From: Actinopolymorpha pittospori
GTDB lineage: Bacteria > Actinomycetota > Actinomycetes > Propionibacteriales > Actinopolymorphaceae
Length of the DNA stretch: 64,000 nucleotides
NCBI RefSeq assembly: GCF_014873875.1
Contig: NZ_JADBEM010000001.1
Span: 6,262,001 to 6,326,000 of the forward strand
Direction of reading: 5' to 3'
The translations under genes and the position numbers were made by a program. Under the pieces are notes generated by a model that did no database searches, was not told the origin of the DNA, and was given only the letters and a program-made list of their open reading frames with translations. Numbering within the stretch: the first letter of the stretch is position 1; each line of letters opens with the position of its first letter. Below, in pieces: positions 44,813 through 52,491 of the stretch.

Positions 44813-45958
44813 ATGAGGATTCGCGGCATCCGCGTCGCGGGACTGCGCGGTGGCACACCGGCCGGCGGATGGAGTGAGGAGCTCCGCCCGGACGACGTGG
44901 TGCACACCCTGGTGGCGGTGCACACCGACGAGGGGCTGATCGGGATCGGCAGCGTCTTCACCCACGAGTCGCTGGTTCGCGGTGCCCTGGCCGTCCTGGA
45001 ACCCCTGTGCCTGAACGAGAACGCCCTCGAGCCCGAACGCGTGTCCGAGAAGCTCCATCAGAACACCTTCTGGATGGGCCGTGGCGGCTCCATCACCCAC
45101 ACGATCAGCGGGATCGACATCGCGCTGTGGGACCTGTTCGGGCAGGCGACCGGACAGCCGGTGGGCCGGCTCCTCGGTGGGCGCTACCGCGACCGGGTGA
45201 TGCCATACGCCTCTGTGCTGATGGACGAGCCCGCAAGGTTGGCGGAGGAGCTCGCCGAGCTGCGTGGCGAGGGCTTTCGGGCGTACAAGATCGGCTGGGG
45301 CCCGTTCGGTCGGGTGAGCGCTGCCGAGGACGAGCGGATCGTCGCGGCGGCCCGTGAGGCGGTGGGACCGGACGCCCTGCTCGCCGTCGACGCCGGAGGG
45401 AGCGACGCCGACTGGCGGGGCGACTACAAGTGGGCGCTGCGTACCTCCCACATGCTCGCCGGCTACGCCGTGGCGTGGTTCGAGGAGGCGCTCGACCCCG
45501 ACGCCGTCGAGGACTTCGCCCTGCTGCGCCGCGAGGCGCCGCTCCCGATCTCCGGTGGTGAGGTGCTGACCAGGCGGCAGGCGTTCCTGCCGTTCTTCCA
45601 GGCCGGCTCGTTCGACATCGTGCAGCCGGACACGACGAAGGTCGGCGGTCTGTCGGAGTCCCGCCGGATCGCCTACGCCGCACAGGATCACGGCGTACGG
45701 TTCATCCCGCACGGGTGGAACACCGCGGTCGGCCTGGCGGCCGACCTCCAGCTCGCCTCGGGGTTGGCCGAGGTCGACCTGGTGGAGTACAAGACCGGCT
45801 CGCCCTACATCGACGAGATCGTCGCCGAGCCGTGGAAGCTCGACGCCGACGGCATGCTGTCGATCCCGAACGGCCCGGGCCTTGGCCTACGACTGGACTT
45901 CGACGCGGTGGCCCGCTTCACCGACGGCGCTGACCTGCGCCGGCTCGAGAGCAGCTGA
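44813..45958 (+). CDS. Enolase-superfamily enzyme, second copy
   Basis: This 381-residue protein shows the family's lid and barrel: YKIGWGPFG (Lys base, K-x-G form), AVDAGG (metal Asp), WFEEAL and SGGEVL (metal Glu pair), QPDTTKVGGL and the catalytic His of FIPHGWNT. It is the last gene of the catabolic operon. Acid-sugar dehydratase or racemase/isomerase activity is likely, with the operon's imported compound as source of the substrate. Confidence 0.9.
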   Translation: MRIRGIRVAGLRGGTPAGGWSEELRPDDVVHTLVAVHTDEGLIGIGSVFTHESLVRGALAVLEPLCLNENALEPERVSEKLHQNTFWMGRGGSITHTISGIDIALWDLFGQATGQPVGRLLGGRYRDRVMPYASVLMDEPARLAEELAELRGEGFRAYKIGWGPFGRVSAAEDERIVAAAREAVGPDALLAVDAGGSDADWRGDYKWALRTSHMLAGYAVAWFEEALDPDAVEDFALLRREAPLPISGGEVLTRRQAFLPFFQAGSFDIVQPDTTKVGGLSESRRIAYAAQDHGVRFIPHGWNTAVGLAADLQLASGLAEVDLVEYKTGSPYIDEIVAEPWKLDADGMLSIPNGPGLGLRLDFDAVARFTDGADLRRLESS

Positions 45959-46083
45959 CCGACCGTCGTTCCGTGCGCCACCACGAGGCGGGGTGAGCCG
46001 ACGCAGCGCGGCTGACTCCGCAGCGTGCCTTACCTGCGGTCCCAGGTGCCGCACGGCGGGTTCGACGCGGCTCCGGAAACCAC

Positions 46084-46665
46084 TCAGTCGCCGGCCGCGT
46101 CGAGGTGAAGTTGGACGAGACCGGAGACGTACCGTCCGCCGTGCAGATCGCCGGGTACGACGAGGCGCGGCCTGCCGTCAGCGGCGGGCCGGCCGTCCTC
46201 GGTGAGGGCGACCAGGACGCTCTTCGCCTCGAAGTCGGCGTCGATCTCGCCCCACGCCACGGCGGCCCGATAGCCGTCGCTGCCGGTCGCGGTGACGACG
46301 TGGCGAAGCTTGTCGTTCTTGACGGCGGGATCGAAGCGCGGCTGGACCTTGTCGAGGACGTCCACGAGGAGCGGACCTGTGTAGGTGTGGGTCTGCGAAC
46401 CGGAGCCGGACTGGAAGGTCACGGTGACCCGCTGCCGCGGTAGCCGGGCGAGGTCGGCGACGCTGAGCTGGCCAGGCTGGTTCACGGCACCGTCGACGAG
46501 GAGGGTGACGCGTTCACCGACGTCTCGGCCGGACGCGACCGTGGCGCCCGCGACGGCGTTGTTGGCCGCCGCCGGAGCCTGGGCGGCTCCGCTCAGGGTG
46601 ACGCAGGCGGCGAACGCGATGCCGAGGGCGGAGAGACGGTGGGTCACGCTGGTGTTGAGCTTCAT
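46084..46665 (-). CDS. Secreted molybdopterin-binding-fold protein, non-catalytic type
   Basis: The 193-residue product has a signal peptide (HRLSALGIAFAACVTLSGAA) and an oxidoreductase molybdopterin-binding-like domain ending RLVVPGDLHGGRYVSGLVQL. The Cys that ligates Mo in sulfite oxidase or YedY is absent; the only Cys is in the signal. Such short versions may bind another ligand. GGGAGAG precedes the ATG at 46665. It is divergent from the small peptide gene. Confidence 0.82.
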   Translation of the reverse strand: MKLNTSVTHRLSALGIAFAACVTLSGAAQAPAAANNAVAGATVASGRDVGERVTLLVDGAVNQPGQLSVADLARLPRQRVTVTFQSGSGSQTHTYTGPLLVDVLDKVQPRFDPAVKNDKLRHVVTATGSDGYRAAVAWGEIDADFEAKSVLVALTEDGRPAADGRPRLVVPGDLHGGRYVSGLVQLHLDAAGD

Positions 46666-46865
46666 GCCGGGCTCTCCCGTGAGGTCGTGACGAGGGGTCG
46701 CGTGCATTCAACCGTGCGCACCCCGCTGTCGGGCGAGGTTCGGTCCAGGTCCTGGAAGGCGCTTCACGTTCTCGCGAGGAAGAACTGACGCGGGTCCGGG
46801 ACGGCGCCGGGCCGTAGACTGCGCGGGCAGTGCGGCGTCGTCCGCCGCGGCGAGAGCGAGGAACC

Positions 46866-47030
46866 ATGAGTCATCGGCACCCGCCAGGCCTGTGCGCCTG
46901 CGACACACCGCCCCAGGCACCCCATCGGCACCCGCCGGGCCTGTGCGCGTGTGACGACGTGAACCCCGAGGCCGCACCCGCGCTCGCCGCGGGGCCCGGG
47001 ACGGTGCCCGCGCCGGGAGCACGCACGTGA
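46866..47030 (+). CDS. 54-residue His/Cys repeat peptide, unknown function
   Basis: The peptide contains HRHPPGLCACD twice, 17 residues apart, then an Ala/Pro-rich tail. The two 33-base DNA copies (46872-46904, 46923-46955) differ at three bases, all in third codon positions without changing the protein. That suggests selection on the peptide itself. GAGGA lies 5 bases before the ATG. The stop overlaps the cupin GTG by four bases (GTGA), so the two are coupled. The HxH and CxC pairs could bind a metal such as zinc or copper, or the repeats could be cores of a modified peptide. I know no named family. Confidence 0.75.
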   Translation: MSHRHPPGLCACDTPPQAPHRHPPGLCACDDVNPEAAPALAAGPGTVPAPGART

Positions 47031-47569
47031 CCCAGCCAGACCTGCCGGCGGACGCCGGCCGTTATCGCCGCACCGAGTCGGGCCTACGCGTCCCCGAGGA
47101 CGCGTTCCACCGCAAGCTGCACCACATCGCGCCGGCCGCCCTGTCGGAAAGCACTGCCCAGAGCGCGGGCATGCGCCGGATGGAGGCCATCAGCGGTACG
47201 ACCGTCGGCTCGCGTCAGCTCTGGATGGGGCAGGCCCACGTCGGGGCGGCGACGAGTTCCGCGAACCATCACCACGGTCACTCCGAAACCGCGATCTTCG
47301 TGGTCAGCGGCCATCCGGAGTTCGTCTTCCTCGATATCGAGGAGGACGAACCTCGCGAGGTCCGGATCGTCACCAACCCCGGCGACTACATCTACGTCCC
47401 GCCGTTCGTGCCGCATCGGGAGGAGAATCCCGACCCGGAGCAGGAGGCGGTCGCGGTGATCGCGCGGACGACGCAGGAAGCGATCGTCGTCAACCTGCCG
47501 GACCTGCGCTGGGCCGGGCCGGTCCTCACCAACAGCGAGGACGTCCGTCACGGCGAAGCCGAGTCCTGA
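47027..47569 (+). CDS. Cupin-domain protein coupled to the repeat peptide
   Basis: This 180-residue protein has the cupin motif 1 ANHHHGHSETAIFVVSG and motif 2 NPGDYIYVPPFVPHREEN. Its metal site is therefore two His plus a Glu from the first motif and His from the second. Nothing identifies the reaction; cupins range from isomerases to dioxygenases and metal-binding regulators. Translation is coupled to the upstream repeat peptide by a GTGA overlap. Confidence 0.9.
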   Translation: MTQPDLPADAGRYRRTESGLRVPEDAFHRKLHHIAPAALSESTAQSAGMRRMEAISGTTVGSRQLWMGQAHVGAATSSANHHHGHSETAIFVVSGHPEFVFLDIEEDEPREVRIVTNPGDYIYVPPFVPHREENPDPEQEAVAVIARTTQEAIVVNLPDLRWAGPVLTNSEDVRHGEAES

Positions 47570-47610
47570 ACGCTCGGCACGGCGCGGACACGCTTCACCG
47601 GCCGGTCGAC

Positions 47611-48456
47611 CTACCCTTGGGCCCGGATGCCGATTCGCCGCCCAAGAATCTCGAACGGGTTCGCCGGCTCCTCGCGCGAGCGCCCGACAACATGCACGTG
47701 CGCGTGCGGTGTCGTCTGGCCGGCTCGCGCACCGTCGTTGACGAAGCAGCTCAGGCCGGTCGATCGAAAGCGCCTCCCTAAGTCGACCCGAACCTCGTGG
47801 AGCCTGGCCGCGTACGACACGATCTCGTCCGGGCGAAGTGATCCCACACTCGCCACATGGCGCAGCGGCAGCACCAGAACGTTCGCCTCGACCAGCGGAT
47901 CGCGGGGACGCAGCACCCGTACCCCCTGCGCCCGCCACACTTCCTGGTCTCGTTCGACTTCCGGGAGGCAACCGTCGCACTCGGCCGAAGCAGCCGCGCG
48001 CATCGTTGGAGTGAAGGGCGTCGACGTCTCGATGGTCGCGAGGACCGTCTCGAGACGCTTGGCCAGGCTGGACTCCTCGTCCGCGGGCAGCGGGGTGGGA
48101 CGCTCGCGCGCGGGCAGTGCCATCGCCCGCACCGGCTTGGTCCGCTCGCCGGGACCGCGACCGAAGACGTGCAGGACTGCGCCTTCCCACTCAGGTGCCG
48201 GCTCACCGATGCCATCGCCGAACGGTGTCCAGGACCACGAGAAACTCAGGGCGAAGCCGTCGCAGCCGAGGACGGTGTGCAGGGCGTTTCGAGTGGCTCG
48301 GTAGGCCCGGACCAGTTCGGCCGCCTGCGGGAGGGACATTCGGGCCGGGTCGAGTGGAGCCAGGGCCCGGATGGCCACGTGGGCTTCGGTGAGGGCGTGT
48401 GCGGGACGGGCGATCTCCCACGTCGGAAACGTGAGCAACGGCATAGCGTCCGGCAA
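47611..48456 (-). CDS. HIT/GalT-like histidine triad protein
   Basis: The 281-residue product ends with the histidine triad region NDGARAGQTTPHAHVHVVGR followed by ANPF. The N-terminal half echoes the fold, with FALSFSWSWTPFGDGIGEPAPEWEG then LHVFGR in place of the triad. The two halves therefore look like a tandem HIT arrangement with a degenerate first site, as in GalT-like proteins. It would hydrolyse or transfer a nucleotide-linked phosphoester. The TTG at 48456 follows GAGAGG by 8 bases; ATG at 48444 is an alternative. Confidence 0.75.
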   Translation of the reverse strand: MPDAMPLLTFPTWEIARPAHALTEAHVAIRALAPLDPARMSLPQAAELVRAYRATRNALHTVLGCDGFALSFSWSWTPFGDGIGEPAPEWEGAVLHVFGRGPGERTKPVRAMALPARERPTPLPADEESSLAKRLETVLATIETSTPFTPTMRAAASAECDGCLPEVERDQEVWRAQGVRVLRPRDPLVEANVLVLPLRHVASVGSLRPDEIVSYAARLHEVRVDLGRRFRSTGLSCFVNDGARAGQTTPHAHVHVVGRSREEPANPFEILGRRIGIRAQG

Positions 48457-48700
48457 TCCTCTGTCCTCTCAGCCGAGGCTTCCACCCACAGGTCCAACCA
48501 ACCACACCGGTGCCCCCGGAACAAGGCGTGAAGGACGCTCGTCCGCGTCGGCGCAAGCCAGCCTTGCCATGGTCGCCGTTCGAACCGGCGTTCGAGCTTC
48601 TTCACCCCTGGTCGGGGCGTCACCGAACGCTCCGGAATGACGCCGCCCTTCCCCACGTTGCCCTGTCGAAGGTTTGGCAACTCGAGCAGGAGAGGTACCC

Positions 48701-49627
48701 ATGGCAGACACCTACCGAGCCGTCGTGTTCTCGGAGTACGGAGATCCTGACGTTCTGCGCATCGTCGAACGTGACGCTCCGCGGCCAGGCCCGGGGGAGG
48801 TGCGGATCGCCGTCCGCGCGGCCGGCGTGAACCCCATCGACTGGAAGGTCCGCAGCGGTGTGATGCCGTTGGTACCGGCGGGCGGCTTCCCGTCCGTTCC
48901 GGGCGTCGACGTGGCCGGTGTCGTCGAGGAGGTCGGCGAGGGCGTCACGGAGTACGCGGTGGGTGACGAGGTGCTCGGCGCCGCCAGTTCCGGCAGCTAC
49001 GCCGAAGTCGCGGTGGCCCCGGTCGAGAAGATCACCGCCAAGCCCTCCGAAGTGTCCTGGGAGGTCGCCGGCGGCCTGTCGGTGGCCGCGACCACGACGT
49101 ACCGGGTCTTCGCGCTCCTCGACCTCACTCCCGGCGAGACCGTGCTGATCGACGGTGCGGCGGGAGGTGTGGGTACCGTCGCGGTCCAGGTGGCCAGGCA
49201 TCGGGGGCTCACCGTCATCGGGACGGCCAGCGAACGCAACCACGACTATCTCCGGTCACTCGGTGCGATCCCCGTGACGTACGGCGACGGGCTCGCCGAC
49301 CGTGTCCGCGCGGTCGCCCCGCAGGGTGTCGACGCCGCCGTGGACGCTTCGGGGCGAGGGTCGCTCGCGACGCTGGTCGACCTGACGGGCGGACCCGAGC
49401 GGGTGGTGACCATCGCCGACGGCGCGGCCGCCGACCTGGGGGTGCGCTTCACGTTCGGGGGACCGGACGAGGTGCCGGGAAGCCTCGCCGACGCGGTGGC
49501 CCTGGTCGCCACGGGCAAGCTCATCCTGCCGATCGCCCGCACGTACTCCCTGGCGGAGGCGGCGAGCGCGCACTGGGACAGTGAGGCCGGTCACGTTCAG
49601 GGCAAGCTGGTGCTGCTCACGAGCTGA
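48701..49627 (+). CDS. NADP-dependent quinone-oxidoreductase-type MDR
   Basis: This 308-residue protein belongs to the zinc-free quinone reductase branch of medium-chain dehydrogenases. It has GVNPIDWKVRSG, PGVDVAGVVEEVGEGV and the NADPH motif IDGAAGGVGTVAVQVARHRG near residue 150. AGGAGAGG lies 4-11 bases before the ATG. It likely reduces quinones or enones with NADPH. The gene stands alone. Confidence 0.92.
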   Translation: MADTYRAVVFSEYGDPDVLRIVERDAPRPGPGEVRIAVRAAGVNPIDWKVRSGVMPLVPAGGFPSVPGVDVAGVVEEVGEGVTEYAVGDEVLGAASSGSYAEVAVAPVEKITAKPSEVSWEVAGGLSVAATTTYRVFALLDLTPGETVLIDGAAGGVGTVAVQVARHRGLTVIGTASERNHDYLRSLGAIPVTYGDGLADRVRAVAPQGVDAAVDASGRGSLATLVDLTGGPERVVTIADGAAADLGVRFTFGGPDEVPGSLADAVALVATGKLILPIARTYSLAEAASAHWDSEAGHVQGKLVLLTS

Positions 49628-49848
49628 GTCCGGGTGGCTCCGCGGCCGCGTCGTCGACCGCGGAGCCGGCGCCTGCGGCGAAGGCTGGAGGGACGCGTCC
49701 GGGCTGTTTGCGATCTCGTTGTACACGTCTGGCGGCGGACGGTGGTCGGCAGGATCCGGACGCGACCGTTCAGGAAACTCTTAGCTCTCCTCGTTTACGA
49801 TCCATTTACCATGACGTGCGGTTATCCATACGGAGCCCGGTGGTCTTC

Positions 49849-50709
49849 ATGACTCCGCGACTTCGAGCCACAGTGAAGCAACAGCTGTCTGGGCATCCCA
49901 GGCTGCTTCGTGAGGTGCGGCGGGTTCGGCGGGCCGCGCGGCGTCCGGCTCGATGGCGAGCCGCGCGACGAAGGATCGCGGCCGACGCGCGGTCGGTCCG
50001 TTCGCCGGTCTTCGTGATCTGTCCGGTCCGGTCCGGGTCGACGTTGTTACGGGTGTTGCTGAACAGCCACCCCGACATCTGCGCTCCGCACGAGCTGCAC
50101 CTGCGCTTCGTGCGTGTGGCGTTCGAGCGTCACTACGCCGAGCTGTCCATGAAGGAGCTCGGGCTGGACCAGGACGAGCTCGAGTACGTCCTGTGGGACC
50201 GGATCATGCACCGCGAGCTGGTGGCGAGCGGGAAGCGGGTCCTCATCGACAAGACGCCGGGGAACGCGACGTTCCACGAGCGGTTGGTGGCCGGGTGGCC
50301 TGACGCGCGGTTCATCTTCCTGCTGCGCCATCCCGCGTCGATCGTGGCGTCCCTCATGGAGACCAGGCCCGACCGCGAGCTCACGTCGACGATCCGGGAG
50401 GCACTGACCTACCTGGAGGGCGTCGAGGAGGCGCGGAAGTCCGTGCCCGGTCTGGTGGTGCGGTACGAGGATCTGGTCGCCGATCCGGCGACGGTGACCC
50501 GTCAGGTGTGCCAGTACGTCTCGGTCCGTTGGGATCCGCGGATGTTGGAGTACGGCAGAAGCCAGCACGGCACGTTCCGCGCCGGCATCGGTGACTGGAC
50601 GCTCAAGATCCGCTCCGGGCGGGTGCAGCCGGGCCGGGAGCTCCCCGATCCGGCCGACGTCCCCGAGCAACTACGCCCGATCGCCAGGGCGTGGGGCTAC
50701 CTGGACTGA
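49849..50709 (+). CDS. PAPS-dependent sulfotransferase family protein
   Basis: The 286-residue product has the 5'-phosphosulfate loop VICPVRSGSTLLRVLLNSHP near residue 50 and the 3'-phosphate motif RFIFLLRHPASIVASLME with RHP-x-S. A basic arginine-rich N-terminus precedes the fold. Such enzymes move sulfate from PAPS to a hydroxyl of a metabolite, lipid or glycan. No acceptor is suggested by the neighbours. The upstream sequence (49780-49820) is unusually AT-rich and probably contains the promoter. Confidence 0.87.
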   Translation: MTPRLRATVKQQLSGHPRLLREVRRVRRAARRPARWRAARRRIAADARSVRSPVFVICPVRSGSTLLRVLLNSHPDICAPHELHLRFVRVAFERHYAELSMKELGLDQDELEYVLWDRIMHRELVASGKRVLIDKTPGNATFHERLVAGWPDARFIFLLRHPASIVASLMETRPDRELTSTIREALTYLEGVEEARKSVPGLVVRYEDLVADPATVTRQVCQYVSVRWDPRMLEYGRSQHGTFRAGIGDWTLKIRSGRVQPGRELPDPADVPEQLRPIARAWGYLD

Positions 50710-50794
50710 CCATGCCGCGGAGCCTGACGCCTGTCCGGTAAGGCTCCTCGTCTGTTCGCCGGCCAGCTGGAAGCTTGTCAAGGCTGGGTTGCGC

Positions 50795-51250
50795 TCAGCT
50801 GAGCGGGTGCCCGATCGAGCGGAGGTTCCATCGGCCCGCTTCACCGGTCAGTACCGTGCGGGTCAGCGGTGCGACGTTGACCCGCCAGTACGACTCAGGC
50901 GTGGCGCGGATCGCGTGCACGATCGCGGCCCGGATGACTGCGGCGTGGGAGACGGCGAGTACGCGGCGCGGCCCGCCACGGAGGTTCTCGAGCCAGTCGC
51001 CGGCTCGGGCGATCAGGTCGAGGACGGACTCACCGCCGTGCGGCGCCGCCGCGGGAGAGCCAAGCCATGCCGCGACGGCATCCGGCTCGCCGGCCGCGAC
51101 GGTTCGGACTGGTGTTCGGCGTCCTCGCCCAGCGCGTCCTTCAGCCGCGGGCGTCGCTGTTCGCCTCCGCCGTTCCGGGACGGGTAAGTCGTTCGGGTAC
51201 GACGACCCTGTCGTAGAGGTCCTCGCCGCGCCGATGTGCGTACCCGTAGG
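50795..51250 (-). pseudogene. Remnant of a histidine phosphatase family gene
   Basis: The frame ending at 50795 reads AAGEPDAVAAWLGSPAAAPHGGES, then VLDLIARAGDWLENLRG and VLAVSHAAVIRAAIVHA. This is the C-terminal half of a phosphoglycerate-mutase-like histidine phosphatase. Upstream, in another frame (51141-51250), DRVVVPERLTRPGTAEANSD resembles the family's middle (LTSPxxRCxxTAEAL). The R-H-G start is not found. It looks like a decayed or multiply frameshifted gene lying just after the phosphotransferase gene. Confidence 0.5.
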
Positions 51251-51277
51251 GAACGCCGTTCCCTTGGGCAGCAGTCC

Positions 51278-52216
51278 CTACCAGTGCAACCGGCGCGCGA
51301 GCCAGCGGAGTACGGCATCGCCCTGGTCGCGCTGGAACTGCCGCACCGTCGGCAGCCCCGGTGCCGGCGGCCGCCGAGTGATGTCGTAGAAGTAGCCGCA
51401 GAGCCCTGCGAGGACCGCGTTGATGTGCCCGGCTGGTACCCGGGCGAGCAGGTCGCTCGCCGCGAGGAGTGCCTCGACGTCGTGGCCGCCGTACAGTTCG
51501 ACGTTCACGAGGAGCAGGAGCGAGTCGGCCCAGTCGCATCCGCGGGACGCCCTCGGCCAGTCGACGAGGACGACGCTTCCGTCCGGTCGGACGAGGAGAT
51601 TGTCCGCGCGGACATCCGTGTGGACGAGCGTGTCTCCCGCCAGCAGATCCGCGCTCGGGGCGCTGAGGTCGACAAGTTCGCTGAGGTGGGAGGCCGCGGG
51701 CTCGGGAAGCTCTGCCCATGGATCCTCGTGAAGGCGGATCCAGCCGGCGAAGTCTTTCCGAACCTCATCGGGCAGGAGAGGGACGGACTCGATAGGGCAC
51801 GGAGTGAGGTGGCCGGCCAGCGACTCCAGTGTCGCGAGAACGCCGGCGATCTCCCCGGCGTCCCAAGGGGCCCTCGGGTGCCGGCCGTCGACGTCGGCGA
51901 GCACCAGTGCCACCCAGTCGCCGTCGTCGTAGACGCCGAGTAGCTGAGTCGCCGGCGTGCCGACCGGCAACCGGGCGGTAACTTGCGCTTCGCGACGGTG
52001 GAGCCCGGGGGAGTGCTCGTTCAACGCGGCGTTGACCGCCTTGACGAAGACCCGGCTGGCGTCGTCGGTACGGACGCGATCCGCTGTGCCGGGTGAGAAG
52101 CCGCCGCTCTGCGACACGGCCTCGACGACCCGACCGCCGATGACCTTCTCGATGCCTTCCTGGACGTCGGGAGGGATGTCCCTCCACCTGATACGTACCC
52201 CGCTGGCGTTGATCAT
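51278..52216 (-). CDS. Aminoglycoside/choline-kinase-like phosphotransferase
   Basis: This 312-residue protein has the N-lobe with Lys in ASRVFVKAVNAALNE, the catalytic loop TLVHTDVRADNLLV (Asp and Asn) and the metal Asp in VVLVDWPRA. The layout is the APH family. Chromosomal members act on small hydroxyl compounds or are of unknown role, so antibiotic resistance should not be assumed. Start chosen at MINASGVRIRWRD, directly before the fold; a longer in-frame start is possible. Confidence 0.87.
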   Translation of the reverse strand: MINASGVRIRWRDIPPDVQEGIEKVIGGRVVEAVSQSGGFSPGTADRVRTDDASRVFVKAVNAALNEHSPGLHRREAQVTARLPVGTPATQLLGVYDDGDWVALVLADVDGRHPRAPWDAGEIAGVLATLESLAGHLTPCPIESVPLLPDEVRKDFAGWIRLHEDPWAELPEPAASHLSELVDLSAPSADLLAGDTLVHTDVRADNLLVRPDGSVVLVDWPRASRGCDWADSLLLLVNVELYGGHDVEALLAASDLLARVPAGHINAVLAGLCGYFYDITRRPPAPGLPTVRQFQRDQGDAVLRWLARRLHW

Positions 52217-52352
52217 GCCTGACGGTCTCACACGCCGCGTCAAGGCCGCGTGGCCGTCCTCCGTCCTCATTCCGGAGAACACCGCGGGCCAGACAGGCAT
52301 GGCCGGAACGAGAAGCAACGCCACGTTGCGTGAGATCTCCTGTACGCGGCGG

Positions 52353-52381
52353 TTGACACCGTTCGGGGCCGGTCGTACCCT
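52353..52381 (+). promoter_or_regulatory. Consensus-like promoter for the Dpp/lyase operon
   Basis: TTGACA (52353) and TACCCT (52376) are separated by exactly 17 bases. They lie about 110 bases before the binding-protein GTG. The leader between contains a small hairpin (GCGCGCCTCC against GGAGCGCGC near 52434-52460). This is the best sigma-70-type promoter I see in the window. Confidence 0.6.
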
Positions 52382-52491
52382 CGCATCACTGGAACTCAGA
52401 TTTCACCATCCGGAATCTAAATCAGCCCTTTCGAGCGCGCCTCCCTGCGGAGCGCGCCGCTGAGAGCATCCGGATTTGGGGGAGGACTGCA

